From CAYNFR01 sp964396595 (GTDB lineage: Bacteria > Bacteroidota > Bacteroidia > Chitinophagales > Saprospiraceae), in assembly GCA_964396595.1 (NCBI GenBank), contig CAYNFR010000009.1:1-64000 (forward strand): DNA of 64,000 bases, given 5' to 3'. Shown here piece after piece: positions 1 to 7,424 of the stretch; position 1 is the stretch's first letter; every line of letters begins with the position of its first letter. The translations under genes were made by a program, and so were the position numbers. The notes beneath the pieces are model-generated. The model ran no database searches and had not been told where the DNA came from. It worked only from the letters and a program-made list of their open reading frames with translations.

Positions 1-18
1 TCTTTTTTTTCTTCTCTT

Positions 19-65
19 GTTGTGAATTGCGTTCAAATTGTATTTTTGCTGTGGTGATTCACAGG
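19..65 (+). CRISPR. Terminal type II-C CRISPR repeat (single copy in window)
   Basis: One repeat of about 47 nt begins GTTGTGAATTGCGTTC and ends near GTGATTCAC, so its tips are complementary (GTTGTG / near-CACAAC). Only one copy lies in the window, so repetition cannot be shown. The call rests on its position beyond cas2, on its likeness to Bacteroidota II-C repeats, and on pairing of 20-41 with the tracrRNA anti-repeat at 5051-5070. Bases 1-18 would be the 3' part of a spacer, with the array continuing to the left. Bases 41-48 (TATTTTTG) match the Bacteroidota -7 box TAnnTTTG, with TTG at 20-22 eighteen bases before it, so the repeat may carry its own promoter. The 3' tip (CACAG rather than CACAAC) looks decayed, as expected for a terminal repeat. 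Confidence 0.72.
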
Positions 66-140
66 AGATCCTTCACAATCTCCTGTAAATCAGCACATTG
101 CAGAGGGTGTTAGGATGCTAAAAAACGGTCTAGGAATCGT

Positions 141-169
141 TTCTCTCTAGAGAAGAGGGTGTTTTTTTT
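141..169 (+). terminator. Possible terminator of the crRNA transcript
   Basis: A 5-bp stem, TTCTC (141-145) with GAGAA (150-154), is followed after a short GC spacer by eight T at 162-169. It lies downstream of the terminal repeat in the direction of crRNA transcription and before the end of the convergent cas2. The stem is short and separated from the T run, so this is tentative. Confidence 0.35.
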
Positions 170-182
170 ATTCTATTCGCCT

Positions 183-524
183 CTAGAATAGAGTGAGTTG
201 ACGCGGTGGCTCGGGTTTATTGACCTCTTTTTTCCCATAAAATGTTGTCATCATCTGGAATTGTCGATCAGTTATTTTCATAACTGTGACTTTGCCATAC
301 TTCGGCAAAAATCTCCGTAAGCGCTGGGCATGGGTCTCAGCACTCTCTCTACTCGTACAGCTTCGTATGTAGATGGAGTATTGATGCATGATATAGCCAC
401 TCTTAATTAATCGGGTGCGAAAATCAGTAGCTGCCTTGACATCTTGTTTTGTCTGTGTAGGTAGATCGAATAGTATAAATATCCACATAAGCCTATATTT
501 ACTAAATCTTGATGCCTCCTTCAT
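183..524 (-). CDS. cas2: CRISPR-associated endonuclease Cas2 (type II-C)
   Basis: Cas2 is the small ferredoxin-fold partner of Cas1 in the spacer-acquisition complex. The chosen start gives 113 residues (MKEASRFSKY...). It overlaps the cas1 stop as ATGA (521-524), which is a better fit than a longer reading from 569 that would overlap cas1 by 49 bp. Visible family traits are the first beta strand WIFILFDLPT, the block QYSIYIRSC, ITDRQF and a terminal QLTLF like that of other Bacteroidota II-C Cas2 proteins. It is last in the minus-strand order cas9-cas1-cas2 and is presumably co-transcribed with them. No terminator with a T run is evident after its stop on the minus strand. Confidence 0.93.
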   Translation of the reverse strand: MKEASRFSKYRLMWIFILFDLPTQTKQDVKAATDFRTRLIKSGYIMHQYSIYIRSCTSRESAETHAQRLRRFLPKYGKVTVMKITDRQFQMMTTFYGKKEVNKPEPPRQLTLF

Positions 525-1420
525 TCCATCTTGGGGTATAAAATTTTTTTCTTTTCCCCGGTAAAGCATTGTACCAGAGAGGCAGAAGTGATAGAAAGTG
601 CTACCATGAGTGGTCTGCGCTTTCCATTGATCATCACATCTGTTGTTGCCATAGCCAGTATAGCTTCTTTCTGCTCTCTGCTGATATCAAAGCCTATCTC
701 CGGTGAAGCGCGCCACAGATCATATACTATACGATCGACATAGGGCCTGTATGGCTCCATGATATCATCAGCCAGACAGAAGGGATTATATTGGTTGCGA
801 TGATGTATGCCTGAAATCAATAGGAGTCCACTAGACACCAGTGCTCTGGCGACCATGGCTCTCAGTATGGCGTAGCCATAATTAAGCAGGTTATTGGGCG
901 GCTCACCATAGCGATCTCGACACCATTCGGGATGCATCAATGTAGGCCAGTAATAGGCTGCTGCTTGAGCCTCGACATTCTCGCTATCGCCGGAGCTGAC
1001 TCTATTGACCAGAAGTTGAAGCCTTTTGGCCGGAAGGCCAGCATGAATTAATACACGTGATTGATTATACACTTTGGCGATGATGGTCTGCTGCCATAGA
1101 TATTTCTTAAGGGGGGTAGTACCTTCAAGTTGTGCGGCTACATAGCGCGTGGCGAGTGTATGTCCATCACCCGGCAGCATAAAGGCATTGGGCATGTGCT
1201 GCTCATCACAGCTCACGAGCACTACCTTCTCTGCCATCAGCTTTCTAGCCAGACCATGGGTGATGGTAATCTGTGGATGCTCGAGGACGACCATACCCAG
1301 ATCTTCTATGGGTCGTGTCTGTACAGACATAGCTGCTTCTCCCTTTAATTCTATCTTGAGCTGATCCAGGTACAAACTCAGATAGGCAGGTCGGGTGAAG
1401 TATAAAGTCTGCTTAATCAT
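521..1420 (-). CDS. cas1: CRISPR-associated integrase Cas1 (type II)
   Basis: Cas1 integrates new spacers together with Cas2. The 299-residue length is normal for type II. Expected metal/catalytic positions are present: Glu150 in ENVEAQAA, the His pair at 206-207 in SGIHHRNQYNPF, and the acidic block DDIMEPYRP (about 218-226). The start at 1420 overlaps the cas9 stop by 8 bp, and its stop overlaps the cas2 start by 4 bp, so the three genes appear translationally coupled. No csn2 or cas4 is present, which makes the locus II-C rather than II-A or II-B. Nothing suggests inactivation. Confidence 0.95.
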   Translation of the reverse strand: MIKQTLYFTRPAYLSLYLDQLKIELKGEAAMSVQTRPIEDLGMVVLEHPQITITHGLARKLMAEKVVLVSCDEQHMPNAFMLPGDGHTLATRYVAAQLEGTTPLKKYLWQQTIIAKVYNQSRVLIHAGLPAKRLQLLVNRVSSGDSENVEAQAAAYYWPTLMHPEWCRDRYGEPPNNLLNYGYAILRAMVARALVSSGLLLISGIHHRNQYNPFCLADDIMEPYRPYVDRIVYDLWRASPEIGFDISREQKEAILAMATTDVMINGKRRPLMVALSITSASLVQCFTGEKKKILYPKME

Positions 1421-4400
1421 AGGCTAATCCGATAATCTTTCCCAGATGATTGATCTTGACTTTCTGTAGTCGGTGCAAGTGAACATCACTTTGTATGCGC
1501 TCCCATGTAATACCACGCAGCTCTTTGGACTCGTCATCGACACTACTCTCTAGATGATGTCTCAAGTTCAAGTACAATGAATTACCTGTCAAGCTCATCT
1601 TCTGTATCCTAAATAATCTCGATGACAAAGTAGCTTTATCCTCGGGTGCATTACTGTCGATGAAAATATCCTCCGGCATGTCCAGGAAAACCAGATCATT
1701 GATCTGCAAGCTCATGTAGAAGGCTGCGCCGGTATCAGGATGTGGAGTGCGGTCGATCACAGTTACGGGTTTACCATGTTCGTCATGCAATATTCTTGCC
1801 AGACTGGTGGCATCATACAGCGATATCAGTCGTGAGCTATACTTCCCCTCTTGATCTCTATAGACGAGCGCATGATGATTATTGCCGGAGGCTACATAGT
1901 CGATAGGTTTCTTCACAACTCCATTATCATAGTGACGTAAGGGTATATAACTGCCATCATCCCAGACTTTTACTTTCTTGATGGCTCGTTTATGGTGTTT
2001 GTCGGCATAGATCAGATTATTGGGTAGATCTTTTTGCATGTCTTTTAGTTTGCCGTTATGCTGCACTATCCGCGACTCGATCAAGTCGCGGATAGCCGGA
2101 TCAACGATTTTTTTGACTTGTGCATCTGTCAAGCTATTGATATCCACTCTTTTAGTATAACGGTTGATAAATACGGTCACTTCTTTAATTTCTTTACCAT
2201 TGTACATGACCGGATCCTTTGTCATCGTGGCTTTGCTAAAAGCTGTTTTGGCATTGCCGTATTGGGCTATTCTTTGTCTTATGATCTCTGCTAGCTGCGG
2301 ATCAACAATGTCGTCTATTTTGTCAAACCGTGGGCTGAGGATTTCTTTTTGATAATATTTTACAATACCTCTCACCGTATCTTCATGCAGCGATCCCCTC
2401 GGCACGAGGGTGATCTGACTTACTTTCGCCCCCTTGGGTTTATTGATCTTGACCGAGACGGCTTTACTCTTGGTTTTCTTGATAGAGATAAGCATTTGTG
2501 ACAAAAATTTCTTCACCTGACGGCGCAGGTCGGGGATGGGTGGTGGTACTTTGAGACCTTCTCGCTGGGCAGATTGTGTAAAAGAGTGAAGCTTAAATGG
2601 CTCACCCGTTTCACGTTCGTATTCTTCAGCAATCTTGGCTTTTTCAGTATCTGACATTGCCTCCTTTTGGTACTGATAGAGTTTATTGCGGTTATTGAGC
2701 AGATATATGATTTTGGGTCCGGTAAAGGCGGTTACTAGTGCATCTATGGCGTGGTGTCGCTGATCATTTCGCTTCGTCCAGTTATCCGGTACGACAATGG
2801 TCTTGGTCGTGCCGTCCGACAGTTTTATTTCTTTTGTGACAGTCTTCCCTGCTTTCTGATATATCGGAAGTGTCAATTCTTTTAGTAAATCTTTTAAGCC
2901 CCACTCGTCGCGGAGGTAATCCGTCACTGTCCCTGTAGAGGTGTTTACGGACGTGCATATACGCTTAAGGTGCCTGACGGCCTCGACGACTATGTAGCTG
3001 GTATCGCGTAGTTGCCTATTGACGAAATCGTCCGGGATCTCATCACCTGTCATCAGCAGGTAGGCGTTTTTTGCCCGGGAGATACGTGTGCCTGATTCTT
3101 TGTTAAAGAGCTCATTGACTTTAAGCTCGTATTCACGTAGTCTGTCGAGTCCCTGAGATGCCACATAGTCGTAGGCGGTATTTTGATTTTTGAGTCGGTT
3201 ACAGCTGACATGGGATATGAGCTTATTTTGCATAGAGTCGTTAAATGACCGCGATCGCGGCAAGATATGATCGACATCTGCCTGTCCGTTGAGCAGATCG
3301 GATGCGGATATCGGTTTACCACAATAGAGACAGTGTCGGTCTGTCTCTTCCCACAGCTTAAATCTGGCGACATCACGACCGTTAATGTGGTAAATACCAT
3401 ATTCATTTTTGAGTGTCTCACTTGCCGAATCATTTCGTTTTTTATTCTGTGACATTTGCTTGGTCATGTTTGATCGTTGCTTCGCGCTATTTTTGAGTTC
3501 GCGAGCCAGCTCGACCCGGATGATATCCGGACTGCCGTACGTGTCGATCATGGTATTGACCACATTAGTCAATTGATTGATTATCTGTTCTACGACCGGA
3601 TTGCGGAGGCTATTAGGTTTGAGAAGACGAAGTTTATCTTTGATTTCTTGAACTGTTTTATGTCCAGAGTGGTCATACCCTACTTCATCACATGCTTCAT
3701 TATATTGCTTGCCTTTGCGAAGGTGGGGCAATAATTTTTTAATAGCTTTTGAGCTGAGCTTGCCGAAGTCTGGATTAAAAACAGCTTTAGCTGCTACCGT
3801 TTCTGCCTGCTCAGGAGACATGCTAAATTTATTCTGTAGAATGCGGATTACAGCCTCTTCGTCTTCCACTGAATATAGGGTATGCCAGAGGCTGTACAAA
3901 TTGGCTTCAGCCATGAGCGCTTGTTCTGATAACCGATAATCGTACTTGAGCAAATGATCACTAGACTCTATACCGGCAGCTTTCAGCACTCTCTTGAGCT
4001 TCATATAGGTTTTGTCTGCAATGATTTCGGTAAAATTCACCTTCATCTGGTCTGCCTCGTAACCAAGTGCCTTCAGGACATTTTTGTTGGTCATAATATC
4101 TTTGGTATTTACATAGTGGCTATCGGTTAAGGCTTTTAACAATTTATCACGTTCTTCGAATGTCAATTTCCTCTTCTCACGAGTGCGTGTATTTGTAAGA
4201 ATGAGATCATTGATTTTCTGATACACCACAAATGATTGGTAATATGGTGAGCTGACTGGACATACACGCAGGTTTTTCTCAAACGTACATTTATTTATCA
4301 GACCCTTAGCAGATTTTAAAGGACGCTGATAGAATATTATCTCAGTGGCTATACGCCAATATAGACTTTCGTAATCTCTGTGTTCTGGCTGACCTGTAAG

Positions 4401-5018
4401 CGTAGGATGATGCTTCTGCTGAACATCCCAAATACGGTTAAATTCGCGCTGATAATCTTGTCTCAGATAAGTTCTGCCACGAATACGGCCATCCGGATTA
4501 TCTAGTATTTCTGTATAGAGTCGCTGACCGATCGTCTGCTCACCTAACTCTCCTGTGAGCTGCTTGACGCGCTGCATGTACTCAGATTGTTTTTCATCCT
4601 CGCTGACCGCTTTACGATTTGATTTAAAACCGCGACGCTGGTTAATCAAGAGAAAAACCCTGCCGAGTTCTGTAAGGGAGATCACCCCTGTAGCTGCCTT
4701 GGCACGAAGGGCATACAGATCAAGCTTGGGCAAGTTCTCCAATGATTTATCATACATACCGGCTTTTATGAGGATTTCTTTGAGTTTATCTCTGCGTTGT
4801 TTGAATCGACTTTTACTACGCCGAATACCGCGTTTGACCCTTCTCTCAAGGCACTTGCTGGCTGTATTTCCTGAGTAATATTTACCATGAAAATTCGGGT
4901 CTGATGGTACGATACGCGAACCCATGCCCAATATCTCGTATCCTTCATCATATTGTCGGATGGCCGCCCATCCGACTGAATTCACGCCGAGATCAAAACC
5001 ATAAATGAGATTTTCCAT
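1413..5018 (-). CDS. cas9: Type II-C CRISPR effector endonuclease Cas9
   Basis: Cas9 is an RNA-guided DNA endonuclease of 1201 residues. RuvC-I is at the N terminus (GFDLGVNSVGWA, Asp9), followed by an arginine-rich bridge helix (about 59-80, RRVKRGIRRSKSRFKQRR). RuvC-II is IRVELARE with Glu503. The HNH domain has CxxC at 563-566, DVDHILPRS with His584, and CNRLK with Asn607. RuvC-III is HHAIDA with His755/Asp759. All catalytic residues look intact. About 430 residues follow RuvC-III, a large C-terminal region that would hold the wedge and PAM-interacting parts. The length lies between compact II-C proteins of about 1000-1100 and larger Bacteroidota ones of about 1400. A matching tracrRNA is encoded divergently just upstream. 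The PAM cannot be read from sequence alone. Confidence 0.97.
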   Translation of the reverse strand: MENLIYGFDLGVNSVGWAAIRQYDEGYEILGMGSRIVPSDPNFHGKYYSGNTASKCLERRVKRGIRRSKSRFKQRRDKLKEILIKAGMYDKSLENLPKLDLYALRAKAATGVISLTELGRVFLLINQRRGFKSNRKAVSEDEKQSEYMQRVKQLTGELGEQTIGQRLYTEILDNPDGRIRGRTYLRQDYQREFNRIWDVQQKHHPTLTGQPEHRDYESLYWRIATEIIFYQRPLKSAKGLINKCTFEKNLRVCPVSSPYYQSFVVYQKINDLILTNTRTREKRKLTFEERDKLLKALTDSHYVNTKDIMTNKNVLKALGYEADQMKVNFTEIIADKTYMKLKRVLKAAGIESSDHLLKYDYRLSEQALMAEANLYSLWHTLYSVEDEEAVIRILQNKFSMSPEQAETVAAKAVFNPDFGKLSSKAIKKLLPHLRKGKQYNEACDEVGYDHSGHKTVQEIKDKLRLLKPNSLRNPVVEQIINQLTNVVNTMIDTYGSPDIIRVELARELKNSAKQRSNMTKQMSQNKKRNDSASETLKNEYGIYHINGRDVARFKLWEETDRHCLYCGKPISASDLLNGQADVDHILPRSRSFNDSMQNKLISHVSCNRLKNQNTAYDYVASQGLDRLREYELKVNELFNKESGTRISRAKNAYLLMTGDEIPDDFVNRQLRDTSYIVVEAVRHLKRICTSVNTSTGTVTDYLRDEWGLKDLLKELTLPIYQKAGKTVTKEIKLSDGTTKTIVVPDNWTKRNDQRHHAIDALVTAFTGPKIIYLLNNRNKLYQYQKEAMSDTEKAKIAEEYERETGEPFKLHSFTQSAQREGLKVPPPIPDLRRQVKKFLSQMLISIKKTKSKAVSVKINKPKGAKVSQITLVPRGSLHEDTVRGIVKYYQKEILSPRFDKIDDIVDPQLAEIIRQRIAQYGNAKTAFSKATMTKDPVMYNGKEIKEVTVFINRYTKRVDINSLTDAQVKKIVDPAIRDLIESRIVQHNGKLKDMQKDLPNNLIYADKHHKRAIKKVKVWDDGSYIPLRHYDNGVVKKPIDYVASGNNHHALVYRDQEGKYSSRLISLYDATSLARILHDEHGKPVTVIDRTPHPDTGAAFYMSLQINDLVFLDMPEDIFIDSNAPEDKATLSSRLFRIQKMSLTGNSLYLNLRHHLESSVDDESKELRGITWERIQSDVHLHRLQKVKINHLGKIIGLAYD

Positions 5019-5038
5019 ACTGATTAATATTTATTGTC

Positions 5039-5046
5039 TATATTTC
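5039..5046 (+). promoter_or_regulatory. Candidate -7 box for tracrRNA
   Basis: TATATTTC matches the Bacteroidota -7 consensus TAnnTTTG at all but the last base and sits 4 bases before the anti-repeat. Transcription would start close to 5050. No clear TTG lies at the usual 19-base distance, so support is modest. Confidence 0.35.
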
Positions 5047-5050
5047 AGGC

Positions 5051-5122
5051 ACAATTTGACGCATTCACAATAAAGATCATTCTGTTGTGAAAACTTAGAG
5101 AGCGGGGGAAACCTCGCTCTCG
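5051..5122 (+). ncRNA. tracrRNA for the type II-C Cas9
   Basis: Bases 5051-5070 (ACAATTTGACGCATTCACAA) are complementary to repeat bases 20-41 at all 20 positions, leaving two single-base bulges in the repeat. Next comes GTTGTGAAAAC (5084-5094), a nexus-like segment similar to known Bacteroidota tracrRNAs. A 10-bp stem follows, GAGAGCGGGG (5098-5107 paired) with CCTCGCTCTC, capped by a GAAA tetraloop (5108-5111). No T run follows directly; the first is at 5159-5163, so the 3' end may extend to about 5165 or 5190. Transcription is divergent from cas9. Beyond the hairpin at 5147-5188, bases 5190-5370 show no gene. The assignment is from complementarity and layout, and the exact ends are inferred. 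Confidence 0.85.
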
Positions 5123-5146
5123 TTCGTTAAGGTAAAATAATAATTA

Positions 5147-5188
5147 GGATCGGAAGCGTTTTTCTAGAAAAAAAATCGTGTTCCATCC
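5147..5188 (+). repeat. Imperfect long hairpin downstream of tracrRNA
   Basis: GGAT(C)GGAA at 5147-5155 pairs with TTCC-ATCC at 5181-5188, enclosing an inner palindrome TTTTTCTAGAAAAA (about 5159-5172). It could be a terminal hairpin of a longer tracrRNA or its terminator. The inner stem is A/T only and could also be incidental. Confidence 0.35.
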
Positions 5189-5370
5189 TATTCGTATGGA
5201 CTTAGGCTTATCACTGTAGGCAGGGAGTTTGTAATCCTATCGATTTTGCTCACTAACGCATTATGATGAAGTGATGGCGGATATCGTATGTTACGCGATC
5301 AATGAATAGTCGGCAATCTCATGACCGCAACAGTAAAAGTCCCCAGCATGTTAGCGCTTCAGAATTTCGC

Positions 5371-6498
5371 TTAGTTAAAGGTAAACTCTGGAAGTCTGAT
5401 CAATTCTCCGCCTTGTTTAGCTGATTCGTGTGCGAGTAATCCGACACAGGTGATGTTAGCTGATTGCTTGGCATTGGGGTATGGTGAGCTGCCTGTCACA
5501 AGTGCATCCAGAAATGCATGCACCAGATGCGGATGCGATCCACCATGTCCTGCCCCTTGCGTAAAGGAAAGATGTTGGTGATCGTCGGCATCATAGACGC
5601 CCTGCGTGGTAAAACGCTGAATTTCCGGTGGTAGAAGCTTGGCAAAGTCGGGAGATTCCACTTCTTGGGGTATTTCGGGCTCGGGTTTCTTGGCAGTGTG
5701 GACTACGAGTGGATGACCTTCGATAAGTGGCCACTCGACAGATTTTTTAGAGCCATACACTTCGAAGCTTTCCCGATACTGTCGAGCTACGTCAAACAGT
5801 GATCTGTAGATATGCGCACTCAGATCAGAATTGCGAAACTTGATATGGGTGGTCTGGACGGCATAAGGTGAGTTATAAAATTCGATCAATTCTTCTCTGA
5901 TCGTTCCTGACCCGAAGCACGAGACATACTCTGCCTCTCCTCTCGTCAATCCCAACACAGGGCCCACACAGTGTGTGGCGTAATACATTGGCGGCAGCCC
6001 GGGCCAATAATTCGGCCATCCATCCATATCCTGTTGATGGCTGGCCTTGAGAAACTGTATTTTGCCCAATTCGCCTTGCTCGTAGAGCTCTTTCATGTAC
6101 AAGAATTCCCGCGCATAAACGACTGTTTCCATCATCATATAGGTCAGTCCGGTCTCTTGTGTCAGCCGTACGATTTCTTCACATTCTGCGACGGTGGTGG
6201 CCATCGGCACGGTACAAGCAACATGTTTGCCCGCCATAAGTCCTTTGATAGACTGTATGCCGTGATCAGGTATAGGCGTATTGATATGTACTGCATCAAT
6301 ATCAGGATCCTTTAACAATTCGTCATAAGCAGTATATCGCTTCTCTATACCAAATGCATCTCCGATCTCCTTCAATTTGTCCGGATTTCGCTGGCAGATA
6401 GCCACCAGATTTGCATTGGGATGTCTTTGATAAATGGGAATAAACTCAGCGCCAAATCCCAATCCGATGATGGCAATGTTAATTTTTTTAGTATTCAT
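5371..6498 (-). CDS. Gfo/Idh/MocA-type oxidoreductase lacking the usual EKP lysine
   Basis: This 375-residue protein has an N-terminal Rossmann NAD(P)-binding domain (IAIIGLGFGAEF, 8-19) and an alpha/beta C-terminal domain, as in glucose-fructose oxidoreductases. The family normally carries a catalytic Lys in an EKP motif after GKHV; here the same position reads CTVPMA (Thr96-Val97-Pro98), so that Lys is absent. The second half has WPNYWPGLPPMYYATHCVGP instead of the usual GG-DxGxH block. It is cytoplasmic with no signal peptide. It lies 9 bp after the epimerase gene on the same strand and is probably in the same operon, which suggests a sugar or polyol substrate. It may be a variant subfamily with a different catalytic base or a non-oxidoreductase role. 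Confidence 0.85.
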   Translation of the reverse strand: MNTKKINIAIIGLGFGAEFIPIYQRHPNANLVAICQRNPDKLKEIGDAFGIEKRYTAYDELLKDPDIDAVHINTPIPDHGIQSIKGLMAGKHVACTVPMATTVAECEEIVRLTQETGLTYMMMETVVYAREFLYMKELYEQGELGKIQFLKASHQQDMDGWPNYWPGLPPMYYATHCVGPVLGLTRGEAEYVSCFGSGTIREELIEFYNSPYAVQTTHIKFRNSDLSAHIYRSLFDVARQYRESFEVYGSKKSVEWPLIEGHPLVVHTAKKPEPEIPQEVESPDFAKLLPPEIQRFTTQGVYDADDHQHLSFTQGAGHGGSHPHLVHAFLDALVTGSSPYPNAKQSANITCVGLLAHESAKQGGELIRLPEFTFN

Positions 6499-6507
6499 AT
6501 TGATCGC

Positions 6508-7353
6508 TTATGTGAATGTTTGTTTTAAAAATATCAATCCTTGTTGTGCAAATTCGTCTTGGCTGGGGGCAAGATTTTTCCAGATACAAACTGCTGCAGC
6601 CAATTCTTTGATTTCGGGTGTAAAACTCTCAATGACTACCGCCCCTCGATAGTTTATATCACGTAGTCCTGCGGCAAAATCGCTCCACGGAGTCAGTCCC
6701 GTGCCGGGGATGCCACGATGGTTTTCTGATACCTGGATATGCAATAACTTGTCCCCGACAGTATTGATCGCTGCACGAATATTCTGCTCTTCTATCGTCA
6801 TGTGAAATCCATCAAGCAATACACGCGCTGCACTGTGGTTGATATGGCTTACTAATCGCATCACATCTTCCGCTGTATTGACGAGATCTGACTCAAATCG
6901 ATTGAGCGGCTCTAGCGCTATACCCAAGCCATGGTCTGCTGCCATTTCACATACACGCCTGAGATTAATAACGGCTCTATCCCACTCTATTTTCTTTTGT
7001 TCTGGAGATACTAAGCGTGCCTTGCCGACTGCCGAATACATTGGCCCGGCCAGAAAACCCGCACCGAGTTCATTGCACAGCTCGAAGCACTTTCTGATAT
7101 AAGTCATACAATGCTCATGTACAGCTGGATCATCATGGGTAAAATCTTTCGTCGGCCCAAAGGCACCACAGACTACTACATCGAGCCCATGCGATTCAAG
7201 CGATTTCCGGACTGTCGCAGCATTTATCAAGGTCGGATCTTCAACAGGTATTTCTACTATGTCAAAGCCCATTGCCTTTATCTTGGGAAATAAGGCAATA
7301 GACTCCGTCGTGAACGGAGACTGCCACAACCATGTACTTACACCGTATTTCAT
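6508..7353 (-). CDS. AP2Ec-family sugar epimerase/isomerase
   Basis: This 281-residue TIM-barrel protein resembles D-tagatose/psicose 3-epimerases and sugar phosphate isomerases. Metal-site residues can be placed: Glu148 (ALEPLNRFE), Asp181 (LLDGFHM) and Glu242 (VIESF), with the spacing seen in psicose epimerases. The fourth ligand, usually the second His of HxH, aligns with Gln207 in HIQVSENHRG. Gln is used at this place in the hydroxypyruvate isomerase branch, so the site may still bind metal. It is cytoplasmic. The start ATG follows a 71-bp gap from the upstream gene, and the next gene begins 9 bp after it. The substrate is unknown; a keto-sugar is likely given the oxidoreductase partner. 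Confidence 0.85.
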   Translation of the reverse strand: MKYGVSTWLWQSPFTTESIALFPKIKAMGFDIVEIPVEDPTLINAATVRKSLESHGLDVVVCGAFGPTKDFTHDDPAVHEHCMTYIRKCFELCNELGAGFLAGPMYSAVGKARLVSPEQKKIEWDRAVINLRRVCEMAADHGLGIALEPLNRFESDLVNTAEDVMRLVSHINHSAARVLLDGFHMTIEEQNIRAAINTVGDKLLHIQVSENHRGIPGTGLTPWSDFAAGLRDINYRGAVVIESFTPEIKELAAAVCIWKNLAPSQDEFAQQGLIFLKQTFT

Positions 7354-7424
7354 CGCTTCTGATTCATTCTCATATTATTCATTATTGACGCAACTTATGT
7401 GAGTTATGGCGGGACGCGCCATCA

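Noticed and set aside
67..140. A second CRISPR repeat after the first one
   Set aside because: No stretch in 67-140 matches the repeat; GGAGATCC...TCTCC is only a small hairpin.
524..569. Longer cas2 start at 569
   Set aside because: It would overlap cas1 by 49 bp and add 15 residues before the usual N terminus; the ATGA start at 524 fits better.
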